Below are positions 24,274-34,948 of a DNA stretch of 64,000 nt, one piece after another. Origin of the DNA: Synechococcus sp. PROS-U-1 (GTDB lineage: Bacteria; Cyanobacteriota; Cyanobacteriia; PCC-6307; Cyanobiaceae); NCBI RefSeq assembly GCF_014279755.1, contig NZ_CP047951.1:806001-870000 (forward strand), read 5' to 3'. How positions within the stretch are numbered: position 1 is the first letter of the stretch; every line of letters starts with the position of its first letter. A program made the position numbers and the translations under genes. The notes under the pieces were generated by a model that was not told where the DNA came from, made no database searches, and saw only the letters and a program-made list of their open reading frames with translations.

Positions 24274-25608
24274 CTAAATAATCTCGATGTTTGCCGCAGT
24301 CAAGCTGGGGCCACCTTTGAGAACGGCCAGAAGCCCACCCTCCTGTTTGTTGCCAAAGCCGCGCTCAGCCCCGTTGGCATTGAGAAAGAGTTGGCCCTTT
24401 TTTTCGAAATAAATCAGATCGATGTTCTCCATCGTGAGCTGTTTGACACCTTTTTTGGAGCGGACGCTTTCAAAGCTCGCTTTCCCTTTCCGTGGCAGTA
24501 CTGGGTAAGTTTCTGAATCCAGAAGGATGCGGTCTTCTTTGTTGCTACTAAAGCCAATGATGTGGTCGGCATTTCTTTTGGTCAGGGCTTCGGCGTGATC
24601 AAAGATGAAGTCGGTGCTGTTTGCGCCACTTTTGAGTTTTTTTCGCTTTGCGCCTGCATAGACCTCATGGCTGTCCCCGCTATCCACTTTTGGAAAGTTG
24701 TTATCAGGATTGGGTTTGGTTGTCGTCCCTTGCGAGGGTTGATAGCCGGATAGGCCCGTATCGCCATCTTGAAAGATCTCTTCCAGCTCCGTGCGTGATG
24801 GCTTGCTAATCACTTTGGAAATCTGGTCTTTAAAGAGTTTGTGGCCGAGTGGGTTGTCCTGAGCAATCGCCTTTGGGCTGAGATGATCGTCAGACCATTC
24901 TGGGCTCAGACTCTTGTCTTCGGTGTAGAGCTGTGTGAATCCCCACTCTGCATAGATCAGGCAGTAGAGATATTCCCTCAGCAGCAGTTGGCCATAGTCT
25001 TCGCTGCCATCATCTGCCCATTGGTAATCAGTGATGTTGTACACGCCATTGCTGATGGCTTCTTGAAGGGCTGCATAGAGGTCGCCACTGATGCCTGAGT
25101 CTTTCCCATTGGTTGATGAGATGTTGAACTTGCTTGGAAAAGTTTCAGGCAGTGCAAATTGTGTGAGGGTGTGTAGGGCGTGTTCAATATTTTCTGTGAT
25201 TTGAGCCTCTCCGGAGGGGCTGTATGTTCCCGATGCATCCCTTAGGTGCCAGATGAAATCGGTTGCATTTGTGCTGTCGTTGACGTTGTCCCAGCCGTTG
25301 TAATTGTCGTTGTCGAGGCGGGGCATGTAGGCGTCATAGGCCTCCACACCAACCCGTTGGATCACGCTCTCGTTGGCCAATGCCTTCAGCGCCTTGGTCT
25401 GATGTTTTTTGTTGATTCCGCGGGCGGCTGGATTGAGAAGGAGTTTGAAGGTTTGCGCGGTTTTTTGGAGAAACTCGTCTTCGACTGCCGGCTGGCCGCC
25501 AATGTTTCCAAGTCCAAGGATTTTTAGTCCGTAAACATCAATATATTTGCTGTATGGCTTGAATTCATTGGCGGCTTTGACTTTTGAACTTGAATAATCG
25601 AAGGCCAT
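24274..25608 (-). CDS. Secreted protein with a novel-looking alpha-helical domain and RTX-type C-terminal export signal
   Basis: 444 residues, no signal peptide. Residues about 1-275 form one domain rich in aromatic and acidic helices (ITENIEHALHTLTQFALPE, GDLYAALQEAISNGVYNI, LREYLYCLIYAEWGF). Residues about 325-444 are the RTX terminal block: DFIFDHAEALTKRNADHIIGF, DRILLDSETYP, IDLIYFEKKGQLFLNANGA, GGLLAVLKGG and terminal -IEII. No classical GGxGxD nonapeptides are seen. Type I secretion is therefore likely. I cannot name the N-terminal domain. No CRP-type palindrome was found upstream, unlike the RTX genes at 5-13 kb. Confidence 0.78.
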   Translation of the reverse strand: MAFDYSSSKVKAANEFKPYSKYIDVYGLKILGLGNIGGQPAVEDEFLQKTAQTFKLLLNPAARGINKKHQTKALKALANESVIQRVGVEAYDAYMPRLDNDNYNGWDNVNDSTNATDFIWHLRDASGTYSPSGEAQITENIEHALHTLTQFALPETFPSKFNISSTNGKDSGISGDLYAALQEAISNGVYNITDYQWADDGSEDYGQLLLREYLYCLIYAEWGFTQLYTEDKSLSPEWSDDHLSPKAIAQDNPLGHKLFKDQISKVISKPSRTELEEIFQDGDTGLSGYQPSQGTTTKPNPDNNFPKVDSGDSHEVYAGAKRKKLKSGANSTDFIFDHAEALTKRNADHIIGFSSNKEDRILLDSETYPVLPRKGKASFESVRSKKGVKQLTMENIDLIYFEKKGQLFLNANGAERGFGNKQEGGLLAVLKGGPSLTAANIEII

Positions 25609-25788
25609 GTTTTGATGCCCGTTGTTTTGATCGTATAAGTCTTTCTTTTCGGGTTTGGAAACTTGCGGAATGTGTGCTTATTGCGTGGCCTTGAACCCCT
25701 GTGGTCGTCTGGGCTCCCGGGCTCTTCTCGGCTCTCTAGGATTGAGAGGACGTAGATCACTGGACCCGAGACGGGATTCCGCCGCTGC

Positions 25789-27609
<1,821 letters not shown>

Positions 27610-27638
27610 AGCCAAGCCCCCTTCCCTCATCTGATGGA

Positions 27639-29249
27639 TTAACTCACGTCGTCTTGCCCTTCTGTTAGGGAATCCTTGTCGATCTGGTTGTAATAACCCT
27701 GCGTCAGTTCAGCCAGCTTTTCCAGCCAGGGTGACTCCAGGCCAAGGGAAGTTGTGTTCACAATCAGTGCCCGGTCTTCTCCGTCATGTTGGCGATTGTC
27801 ATTTTCTCCTGCGTAGTAATTGGCTGTGGGTTGGTGATCCCAACTTGACCACTTGCCGCCATCGCGATCACGGTTGGGTCGACCGTCCGACATTAAATAG
27901 AGCGTGTCGGCTTCTGTATCGTCAAAGGCCGATTGGATGGCATTCCAGGGATCGGTTCCTCCCCACTTGGTCACTTTTGCATTGTCCAGGGTGTTAACAA
28001 ACTGAATGGCGGAGTCACGCTTGCCCTCATCACCCAAGCGCACCAGTCCACTCATCGATTCATTCCACTCTTTGTGGTTCCCATAGCCGCTGGAGCTGAA
28101 GGAGGTGAGCCCCACCTTGGTGTTGTTGGGCAGCTGCTCAAGGATCATCGTCATTTCGCTGATCAGCGCTTCCATGCGGGTTAACGCGCAAATCCGGCGG
28201 GTGTCCCGGTAGCGCCCTTGGTTTGGGTCGTAAAAGGTGCGCCAGGAGCCATAGCCATCGCCCCACATCACGCAGGCGCTCATTGAGCCTGATCCGTCGA
28301 TCACAAAGCGCACATTGCTGCTGGTGATGTTCTGGAAAAAGGCACCGTTGAGTGGCCCTCCCTGGCCCTCACCGCCGAAGTTATCGACGCGTTTGTCGGC
28401 ACGCGCGAAAGCGGTGAAATAGAGGGGTTGGTACGTCACTTGTCTGTCGCCCACCCCCAGCTTGTTGATGAAGCTTTCGGTGATGGTGTCTTCATCTTGC
28501 CCCTCGCCTGCTGCGGTGGGGTCGATGAACTTCACCAATTTGTAGTTGGTGTCGGTTTCAATCCGCAGGGCGGGTTGGCGTTCCGATCGGCTCGGGGTTT
28601 TCCCTGCAGTGAAGGTGAAATCTGTGCTGCTCAGAATTTGGGCCTTGGTGGGGCCATCTTCTTCACAAACGGTGGCCAGGCTTTCACCTTCCTTGAGTTC
28701 GCTTTCCTTGCGGCAGGGAATGGCGCCGATGTCTTCCAGGACGCGAGAAAGAAACACATTCGCCGTTTCGTTGTATTTCCCATCTGGATCCAGCGGGGCC
28801 CCGCAGCGTTCAATCGTGAATCCGCCTGAGCTCAAGCTCATGCCATAGAGAACGGGTTGATTTAACTCAATCATTTTCACCCCGAACAAGGGCTTGAAGG
28901 GCCGGTTGCCAGCCAGTGCTGTGCACTCGCTCACCAAGGATGTATAGCGGCTATCATTCAAATTGATATGGGTTTGATCCTCTGTGAACGCTTCTGATTT
29001 GTTGAGCACAAGGTGCATGCTGCGCTCCACTTCCGAGCGCATCAGGCGGAGACCATTGGTGGAATTCTGACGGAGCGTTGTTTTGTCTTCGGATTGCTTG
29101 ATCAGCGTTCCAGTGGATTGCAAAGCCACACCAGAGGCCATGATTAAAAGTGTTCCAACTCCCGCTGCAATCACCAATTCGCTCATGCCCGCAAAGCCGT
29201 TCCGTTCTGGCTTGCGTTGAATGTTGGCAAGCAAGGCTCTTGGTTTCAT
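27639..29249 (-). CDS. Type IV prepilin-like protein with von Willebrand factor A domain
   Basis: 536 residues. The N-terminus has a prepilin-like basic leader and hydrophobic helix (RNGFAGMSELVIAAGVGTLL); the acidic residue falls at +6 after G/F rather than +5. The region after it resembles PilW-type minor pilins. Residues about 313-500 are a vWA domain with MIDAS residues DGSGS (318-322), a GGTDP loop and LYLMSDGRP. A large insertion with cysteines lies in the first part of the vWA domain. It is the last gene of the minus-strand pilin cluster. A tip adhesin or mechanosensory role, as for PilY1 vWA proteins, is inference. No signal peptide other than the prepilin leader. Confidence 0.82.
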   Translation of the reverse strand: MKPRALLANIQRKPERNGFAGMSELVIAAGVGTLLIMASGVALQSTGTLIKQSEDKTTLRQNSTNGLRLMRSEVERSMHLVLNKSEAFTEDQTHINLNDSRYTSLVSECTALAGNRPFKPLFGVKMIELNQPVLYGMSLSSGGFTIERCGAPLDPDGKYNETANVFLSRVLEDIGAIPCRKESELKEGESLATVCEEDGPTKAQILSSTDFTFTAGKTPSRSERQPALRIETDTNYKLVKFIDPTAAGEGQDEDTITESFINKLGVGDRQVTYQPLYFTAFARADKRVDNFGGEGQGGPLNGAFFQNITSSNVRFVIDGSGSMSACVMWGDGYGSWRTFYDPNQGRYRDTRRICALTRMEALISEMTMILEQLPNNTKVGLTSFSSSGYGNHKEWNESMSGLVRLGDEGKRDSAIQFVNTLDNAKVTKWGGTDPWNAIQSAFDDTEADTLYLMSDGRPNRDRDGGKWSSWDHQPTANYYAGENDNRQHDGEDRALIVNTTSLGLESPWLEKLAELTQGYYNQIDKDSLTEGQDDVS

Positions 29250-29345
29250 GACCCATTTACAGCTTGATCTTTGTACTGTCGTCGATTGTGAGGCCGATGA
29301 TCTGGGATAGGGGTGATGATGCTCTGAGGAGTGCGTGAGAGATTT

Positions 29346-29993
29346 TTATTTCACGCAGCTGGACGTCGAGGCATCCCAACTGGCTCGCACAATCGTCCCC
29401 GTTCCTGAAATTTGCAGGCAGCGGGTGCGCAGGCGTTGTTCCTGCGTGTTGGTGGACCGAATCAGAAAAATAAGATCGTCCGACATGGTGCTGGTTCCAG
29501 GAGGTGTGAGCTCATAGCTCGCCAGATTCACGCTCACTTCCACCGCTTCTGATTCTGGTGTTCCCTCCCGATCGAGCAGGCGTAGCGAACGGTCGCGGAT
29601 GATTTTTGCCTTCTCATCGCCACTGGAGCCGTCAGCCAATAATGTTCCAATCTCAGGCCCATAGGCACAGCCGCTGGACTGGCCTGCTGCTGCAATATCG
29701 CTGTTGCAGCACTCGATCCGCTCCGGATGCTCCTTCATCTCCACTACATCGGCGGGGGCGGCGAAATTGTTGATCCCGTTTTGGTCGAAGTTCAATGTGC
29801 AACTGGTTTTCTGTTGGCCGAGCTTGGCGCGCAGGCCAAAAAAACCGGCCTCCAATTGCTGGGTGTAGCGGTCGACCTCTCCCTGACGCATGTTGCGCAG
29901 GTAGGACGGCATCGCTGCTGTTAGGCCGATGGTGACGATCACCATCCCCACAAGCAGTTCAAGGAGTGAAAAACCTGCTGATTTTGATTTCAT
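29346..29993 (-). CDS. Type IV minor prepilin
   Basis: 215 residues. Class III leader MKSKSAG with cleavage before FSLLELLVGMVIVTIG and Glu+5 present, so it should be processed by PilD and packed into the pilus. The rest has four or five cysteines (KTSCTLNF, IECCNSD, SSGCAYG, RTRCLQI, SSCVK), which may stabilise the globular head by disulfides. The start overlaps the stop of the upstream PilV-like gene by 4 bp (ATGA). The start at MKSKS is favoured over one five codons earlier because of that junction. Confidence 0.88.
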   Translation of the reverse strand: MKSKSAGFSLLELLVGMVIVTIGLTAAMPSYLRNMRQGEVDRYTQQLEAGFFGLRAKLGQQKTSCTLNFDQNGINNFAAPADVVEMKEHPERIECCNSDIAAAGQSSGCAYGPEIGTLLADGSSGDEKAKIIRDRSLRLLDREGTPESEAVEVSVNLASYELTPPGTSTMSDDLIFLIRSTNTQEQRLRTRCLQISGTGTIVRASWDASTSSCVK

Positions 29994-30487
29994 CGTGTGC
30001 TGTAACACTTGGCTGCAAAGTTCGGGGTCATTTCAATGATCCTTTGTTCTGCTTTGACCTGTTGTTCGGGGCCTTCAAAGCTGTAGACAATGCGCAGAAT
30101 TCCAGGGATGGAACTAATGTCAAATGTGCGTGTAATGGCTGCCAGCCGAGGTTCTGGTGCGACAATTTGGAGATGATTGCTGAGTGCTTCTGGGGGATTG
30201 GTACAAGCACTTTTTAGGGCTTCTTGGCCTCCATTGTCGATGATCCACGCATCGGTGTAGTAGGAATCTTCTTTCTGCATGGCTTGAATATTGTCATTAA
30301 TCGCTGCTTCAATCCTTGCTCGATCTGAGAGGTTGGCACTGCCACTTAAAGCTGCAACCGAAATTCGACTGACCGCTGCTAAGGCAGAGGCGAGAAGAAT
30401 TCCTGCGATCAGCACCTCGACCATGGAAAAGCCATTAACTGGTTTCCTTGATCGTTTCTGGTGTCGATAGCGAGGTCTGTTCTTCAC
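29990..30487 (-). CDS. Type IV minor prepilin, PilV-like
   Basis: 165 residues from GTG 30487. Strongly basic leader (RPRYRHQKRSRKPVNG) with cleavage before FSMVEVLIAGILLASAL and Glu+5 kept, the GspI/PilV pattern. The globular part is short with two cysteines (KSACTNPP and AAKCYSTR). Co-translated with the downstream minor pilin by an ATGA overlap. Minor pilins of this type prime pilus assembly with PilX-, PilW- and FimT-like partners, all of which can be seen in this window. Confidence 0.86.
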   Translation of the reverse strand: MKNRPRYRHQKRSRKPVNGFSMVEVLIAGILLASALAAVSRISVAALSGSANLSDRARIEAAINDNIQAMQKEDSYYTDAWIIDNGGQEALKSACTNPPEALSNHLQIVAPEPRLAAITRTFDISSIPGILRIVYSFEGPEQQVKAEQRIIEMTPNFAAKCYSTR

Positions 30488-30580
30488 CCGATGGTGTTAC
30501 TCAATAACAATTGATGTGTTCTACTAATCAGTTTTAACTGATTTTTGTTGTCTGGAACTGAGTGGTGGATGAGCGTTGAC

Positions 30581-32287
30581 TTACCAACGCCGGAATGTAT
30601 CGAGGCCTGTGCCGCGGATCCCACGGGTCACCATCTGGCCGTAGCCCGGAAAGTTCTGGCTTTCCCAATCCCACTGTTCATTCAGATCACGAACAACAGT
30701 GCTGTCGCCGCTGGTGCCGGTGATCAAGTCGAAGGGGCCCGCGTCGGTGCAAATCCCATCGGCCCAGATCAGCCCATTCAGGCTGGTGCTGCTGGTGCCT
30801 GTTTTCACGATCCCGGGAATCAGATGCACGCTTGCAGCAGGCAGGCTGTCGCCATCAAAGGCGAGCACATACTTATCGGTTGAAGGCGATACCCCGCAGC
30901 TGCGCACACCGCTTGGTTTTGGTGCAGCAGACAAAATGATCAGCTGTTCCGGCTTGCCATTGCAGGCGTCGCTGCCAGGGGCGACGCCGCAGAGCTGGGC
31001 GCCACTGCCAAGGTTGATGCTGCCTGTGATGCCCGGTTCTGAGGGGTCCACTGTGGTGGTACCGGGGTATTCCAAATGCAGAACCACCGGGCGGTTTGCA
31101 CTGGTTTCGATCAGCAATCGCGTGTTTGTCAGGTTGATGTGCTCCACAAAGACATGGCAGTCGCCTCCAGTCCCTTTGCAGAGTTCGCTCGAACTGAGCC
31201 GGATGACAGAACCGCCACCTTCTTCCAGATCGTCACGTTCTTCGGCGTTTGCTGAATCGGACTCACGGCTGCAGGCAATGGCATCGCAGTCGTCTAAGGA
31301 ACCGGTGTCGTCAAAGCTCCACACTCGGCTTTTGTCGGAGTTATTGGCTTTGTCTTGGGTCAGGCCAAGATTCCATATATTGCTGATGGGCAAGCCTTTC
31401 TCAAGGATGGGAACAATTCTGTTTTCGAGATTGTCGTTGGTGTTGCTGGCTCCTACATCCTCGAGCAGGTTGTAGGGCAAGCAACCGTTGGCGGTGAGAT
31501 AGCGATCAGCTGAGTTGACATTCAGCAGCACTTTGCCATCTCCGGATGCTCCATTGCTGTTCAGAATTTCGGTGTCTCCCAACGAGAGTGTTTGGCCCGC
31601 CAGCACCGCCCAATCCCCTTCTCCGGCAACAATCGAGTTCACATAGAGCGAACGAAGTAGCAGGGTTCTGGCGAGATAGCCCTTGCCTGGATCATCACCA
31701 TCGCGCACCACCAGGCCTTCGATTTGAAAGCGTCCTTCCCCTAAACCGTTGTTGTTGGCCGTTGCCGTGGTGGTGTATCCCCGTAATCGGTACTGCAGTT
31801 GGATGTTGGCTTTCCCATCGTCCCGTTGGTTGGATGTGCTCTCCGTCAGTGCTACGTGGGGAGGTTCTCCCGTGCTTGCGCTGGCTGGCACGGCCTCGGG
31901 CAATTGGCCGCGGTTGGTGCAGAGTTCTCTTAGAGGAAAATCAGCTTGGTTGGAGGCGTTCCAACCCCATTTCTCACTTCCAGAACTATCAATATCTCCG
32001 CCGTGGTGGTCGAGGGTGAACAGGTAGCCCTTGTAGGCCGTGTTGTCGTCGTTGTTGAGTTCGCTGAGGATCCGGTTGAATCCATTCAGTGCAGCGGTTT
32101 CGGCCATCTGCTGATAACTCTCAGCGGCACCCAGCTTGCGGCCCATCAATTGCCGAAGCAGCAATCCAGTGACGCCGGCCATCAGCACCATCCCCATCAT
32201 CAAGGCAATCAACATCGAAAGCCCCTGCTCCTGCTTGGGGATCTTTCGTGCTGAGTACTTTTTGTAGGGAGGGTGTGGAAATTTCAT
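30581..32287 (-). CDS. Large PilX/GspK-like pilus assembly protein
   Basis: 568 residues. Prepilin-type leader with cleavage expected after G22 (EQGLSMLIALMMGMVL); position +5 is isoleucine, not glutamate, as in tip-located GspK/PilX pseudopilins. The remainder is a large extracellular domain with many Asp, Ser and Cys residues (for example NGCLPYNLLEDVG, CDAIACSRESDS, CNGKPEQ), much larger than ordinary PilX (around 200 residues). The start is one base before the upstream pilin's stop region, so translation is coupled. Probably near the pilus tip together with the vWA protein. Confidence 0.8.
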   Translation of the reverse strand: MKFPHPPYKKYSARKIPKQEQGLSMLIALMMGMVLMAGVTGLLLRQLMGRKLGAAESYQQMAETAALNGFNRILSELNNDDNTAYKGYLFTLDHHGGDIDSSGSEKWGWNASNQADFPLRELCTNRGQLPEAVPASASTGEPPHVALTESTSNQRDDGKANIQLQYRLRGYTTTATANNNGLGEGRFQIEGLVVRDGDDPGKGYLARTLLLRSLYVNSIVAGEGDWAVLAGQTLSLGDTEILNSNGASGDGKVLLNVNSADRYLTANGCLPYNLLEDVGASNTNDNLENRIVPILEKGLPISNIWNLGLTQDKANNSDKSRVWSFDDTGSLDDCDAIACSRESDSANAEERDDLEEGGGSVIRLSSSELCKGTGGDCHVFVEHINLTNTRLLIETSANRPVVLHLEYPGTTTVDPSEPGITGSINLGSGAQLCGVAPGSDACNGKPEQLIILSAAPKPSGVRSCGVSPSTDKYVLAFDGDSLPAASVHLIPGIVKTGTSSTSLNGLIWADGICTDAGPFDLITGTSGDSTVVRDLNEQWDWESQNFPGYGQMVTRGIRGTGLDTFRRW

Positions 32288-32806
32288 TTATCCGCAGTTG
32301 GGAGCCGATGCAGAGGCAGTTTTGGTTCCTTTGTTGATACCGCTGGCGCCGTTGGTGAGATTCACGCAGGCGACGATGTTGAGATTGGGGGCTTCATCAC
32401 GTGTGGCTGTGATCGTGAATAGGTTGCCGACAGGTTCGATTTTGACGTCGTAATACCCTCCGGAAAGAGTGATTGCTTGAAAGTTATCTTTGGTCGCTGG
32501 TCCATCGTCAGTCATCACCGCGCTGGTGTCGTTGAGTTCAGCCCAGCTGTCGGGTAAGACTCCGAATTCATCAGCATAGGAGGCGATGGTGGTTTGGATT
32601 TGGGAGATTGTTGAGGCTGCTTCGTTTTGGCGAGATCGATTGACTTGGTTGAGGTAATTAGGCAGAGCGACGGACGAAAGTATCCCGACAATTACAATTG
32701 CGACCATGACCTCGCTTAGTGTGAAACCATCTTCGCTGGACTTCAATCGAATGGCCTGTTTTGCGAGATAATATTTTGAGTTTGTGCTTCTCTTTTTTGT
32801 TTTCAT
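32288..32806 (-). CDS. Type IV pilin-like protein
   Basis: 172 residues. Basic leader, cleavage after G27 (DGFTLSEVMVAIVIVGILSS) with Glu+5 (E32), and the extended helix VALPNYLNQVNRSRQNEAASTISQIQTTIASYADEF typical of GspG/PilE pilins. A C-terminal cysteine pair (IVACVNL, APNCG) suggests the D-region loop of type IVa pilins. It is the first gene of the minor-pilin operon, following the probable major pilin on the same strand after a 210-bp gap with a hairpin. Confidence 0.9.
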   Translation of the reverse strand: MKTKKRSTNSKYYLAKQAIRLKSSEDGFTLSEVMVAIVIVGILSSVALPNYLNQVNRSRQNEAASTISQIQTTIASYADEFGVLPDSWAELNDTSAVMTDDGPATKDNFQAITLSGGYYDVKIEPVGNLFTITATRDEAPNLNIVACVNLTNGASGINKGTKTASASAPNCG

Positions 32807-32975
32807 CCTCAGGTCCGCTTAGAAATTGTTGCTGCTTTGATTTTTTAGATGAGGTTTTCAGGCCTCATTCAATCAGTCACGTTGTTTGTGGTCGATTGCT
32901 GTAATATTGCAGCTTTGAAGTGCTGCGGTTCGAGAAGTGGCTGATTGGTTTTGATCGACTTTGGGATTTAGGTAA

Positions 32976-32995
32976 GGCCTGGTGTTGCCCAGGCC
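32976..32995 (-). terminator. Hairpin after the major pilin gene
   Basis: Stem GGCCTGG/CCAGGCC with a 6-nt loop, 21 nt past the stop. The T-run is weak (TTACC), so it may act as a partial terminator or 3' stabiliser, giving more major pilin than minor pilin transcript. Confidence 0.6.
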
Positions 32996-33016
32996 CATTG
33001 ATTTTAAAGGATTAAA

Positions 33017-33529
33017 TTATGCTGGGTTGGCTAGTTTTCCTCCAAACATTAGGCTTGATTGATCGTTGTTCATTCCTACTTTTCCGGTCTTCAGGTTTGC
33101 ATTGAAGACGACTAGTCCGCCTTCGATCGAAGGGTCGTTGGCGTTGGCAGTGGCTGTAACGGTCAAGGCTTCACCAGTAATTCCGCATGTGTAGTCGAAC
33201 AATTGCTCTCCTCCTACATTGACGCCACCTTCCTCCTTGTAAGCTGCTGGTCCGCCGATTCCGGAGCAATCGGTTTCGGGGGTTACGATGCCTAGTTGTT
33301 GATAATCTGCTGATGCATTTTTGATCATCGCCGAGATTTGTGATTTTGCCTCTGTGGCCTTTGCTTTTGATGTTTGACTTAAGAAGTTAGGAAGTGCCAC
33401 TGCCGAGAGAATTCCAACAATCACAATCACGATCATCAGCTCCACAAGAGTGAAGCCCTTCTCGAGCAGATTGCGGCCCTTCTTGCGGTTGAGCAGTGCC
33501 AGCTGAAGCTTGGAATTGAGGGAAGACAT
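33017..33529 (-). CDS. pilA: Probable major type IV pilin
   Basis: 170 residues from ATG 33529. Leader MSSLNSKLQLALLNRKKGRNLLEKG in two parts and cleavage before FTLVELMIVIVIVGILSA, with Glu+5 (E30): an excellent class III signal. The helix VALPNFLSQTSKAKATEAKSQIS is followed by a compact head with one cysteine pair (ETDCSGIGG, FDYTCGITG). Its clean consensus, separate position and own hairpin suggest it is the abundant pilin. It would form pili on the cell surface for adhesion, uptake of DNA (comEC is also in the window) or buoyancy, the last reported for marine Synechococcus. Confidence 0.92.
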   Translation of the reverse strand: MSSLNSKLQLALLNRKKGRNLLEKGFTLVELMIVIVIVGILSAVALPNFLSQTSKAKATEAKSQISAMIKNASADYQQLGIVTPETDCSGIGGPAAYKEEGGVNVGGEQLFDYTCGITGEALTVTATANANDPSIEGGLVVFNANLKTGKVGMNNDQSSLMFGGKLANPA

Positions 33530-33626
33530 TGTTAAAGGTGTTGATTGTTGATGTGCACCTGTGGTGCCGACATGACAACCATGACTCGCATTGTTGGCAC
33601 GCAAAGAAGCTCTGGCTAAAGCTTCC

Positions 33627-33649
33627 CTAAGAACGCTCTTAGTTTTTCT
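33627..33649 (+). terminator. Terminator-like hairpin in the histidine kinase leader
   Basis: Stem CTAAGA/TCTTAG (33627-33632 with 33637-33642), loop ACGC, then five T and CTC. It ends just before the GTG start of the kinase at 33659. It could be an attenuator or the end of an RNA antisense to the pilin leader. Confidence 0.45.
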
Positions 33650-33658
33650 CTCAGATTC

Positions 33659-34948
33659 GTGGCGCTGCGCTCTCTTCCGTCTCTACGGGTCTGGTTGCAA
33701 TCCACTTCCTTGTTGGCGGTGGTTGCGGGCTACACCGCTTTGTTCGCCTTTGGGTCATCTCTGGCGGATGCGGAACGGTTGGAACGGCATCAGCGGCTCG
33801 TAAATCAGATCCGCAATGGTCTCAGCACTGGTGAGCTCTCGTTGCCACTGCCCCAGGGTTTTGGAGTCCAGGTTGCACTTGTGCCTGCTGATTCACGCGA
33901 CGAATCCCCAACGTTGCGTCTGATCGATGGCTCTTATTGGCTGGCCAGCCGCAGCACCTTGCCTTCTCTGGCTTCCAGCAATGCGCTGTTGGAGGTGCGG
34001 CAGAACATCACTGCATCAATTCAGAGCCAACGGCGCGATCAATTGCTGCTGATTGCCGCAGCGGGAATGTCGCTGTTGCTGGTGTCGCTGCTGTTCCGCG
34101 TGGTGCTCTGGCGCGGCTTGATTACGCCATTGCGTTCGCTGGCCGATGAGCTTTCAAGCCTCAGTGCCGATTCTCTGGGCCAACGGACGTTGGATCCGGA
34201 TGGACAGTCGCAGGAACTGCAGCCGATTGTGGAGGCCTTCAACCAGCTGCAATCACGCCTGGCAGAGGCGTGGCAGCGTGAACGGCGCTTTGTTGATGGC
34301 GTTGCTCATGAATTGCGCACCCCGATCACCGTGATTTCCGGCCATGCCCAGAGTCTGCAAGCTGAACTGCCTGAGGCGAGCCCAGCCAAGGTGGCTTTGA
34401 TTGCTGCAGAAGCGGAGCGTTTGGGTGAGCTGGTCACCGTGATGCTCGATCTAGCCCGCAGTGATGCCGGCCGACTCACCCTTGAGTTGGAAAGCCTGGA
34501 TCCTGAGCTTGTGGTGCTGGATGCCTACGAGCGGCTGCAATCTTTGGCCCCGGCTCGGCTGCGTTTGGCACCGCCGTTTGAAGCTGAGATGCCGCGGATT
34601 AAGGCCGATGCTGAACGGCTGCAGCAGTGTCTCGCTGCTCTTGTCGACAATGCCTTGGGTTACTCCGTAGGCACGGTGCAGCTGGCTGTGTCGGCTTCTG
34701 ACGACAGCGTGACTTTGCATGTGCGCGATCAAGGTCCCGGCATCCCCGAGGGGGAAAGAGCTCAAGTTCTTGAGCGGTTTGTGCGCGGTAGCACCTCGAT
34801 CGGCACCCGCGGCAGCGGCATCGGTCTGGCCACCGTCAAGCTGTTGATGGAAGCGATGCAAGGCGAGCTGCGGATCGGTGATGCCCCGGAGGCTGGGGCC
34901 GACCTGCAATTGCGCTTCAAGATTTTGGCTCCCCCACCCGCGCCATGA
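33659..34948 (+). CDS. Membrane sensor histidine kinase
   Basis: 429 residues from a GTG start. Two transmembrane helices (about 12-33 and 122-146) enclose a small periplasmic sensor region; a HAMP-like linker follows. The phosphoacceptor box is RRFVDGVAHELRTPITVISG, and ATP-binding boxes are CLAALVDNALGYS (N-box), VRDQGPGIPEGE (G1) and GTRGSGIGLATVKLL (G2). The partner is probably the convergent OmpR-type regulator, whose 3' end overlaps this gene by 32 bp. Lying between two pilin clusters it may control them, but no binding site was found to prove that. Confidence 0.92.
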   Translation: MALRSLPSLRVWLQSTSLLAVVAGYTALFAFGSSLADAERLERHQRLVNQIRNGLSTGELSLPLPQGFGVQVALVPADSRDESPTLRLIDGSYWLASRSTLPSLASSNALLEVRQNITASIQSQRRDQLLLIAAAGMSLLLVSLLFRVVLWRGLITPLRSLADELSSLSADSLGQRTLDPDGQSQELQPIVEAFNQLQSRLAEAWQRERRFVDGVAHELRTPITVISGHAQSLQAELPEASPAKVALIAAEAERLGELVTVMLDLARSDAGRLTLELESLDPELVVLDAYERLQSLAPARLRLAPPFEAEMPRIKADAERLQQCLAALVDNALGYSVGTVQLAVSASDDSVTLHVRDQGPGIPEGERAQVLERFVRGSTSIGTRGSGIGLATVKLLMEAMQGELRIGDAPEAGADLQLRFKILAPPPAP

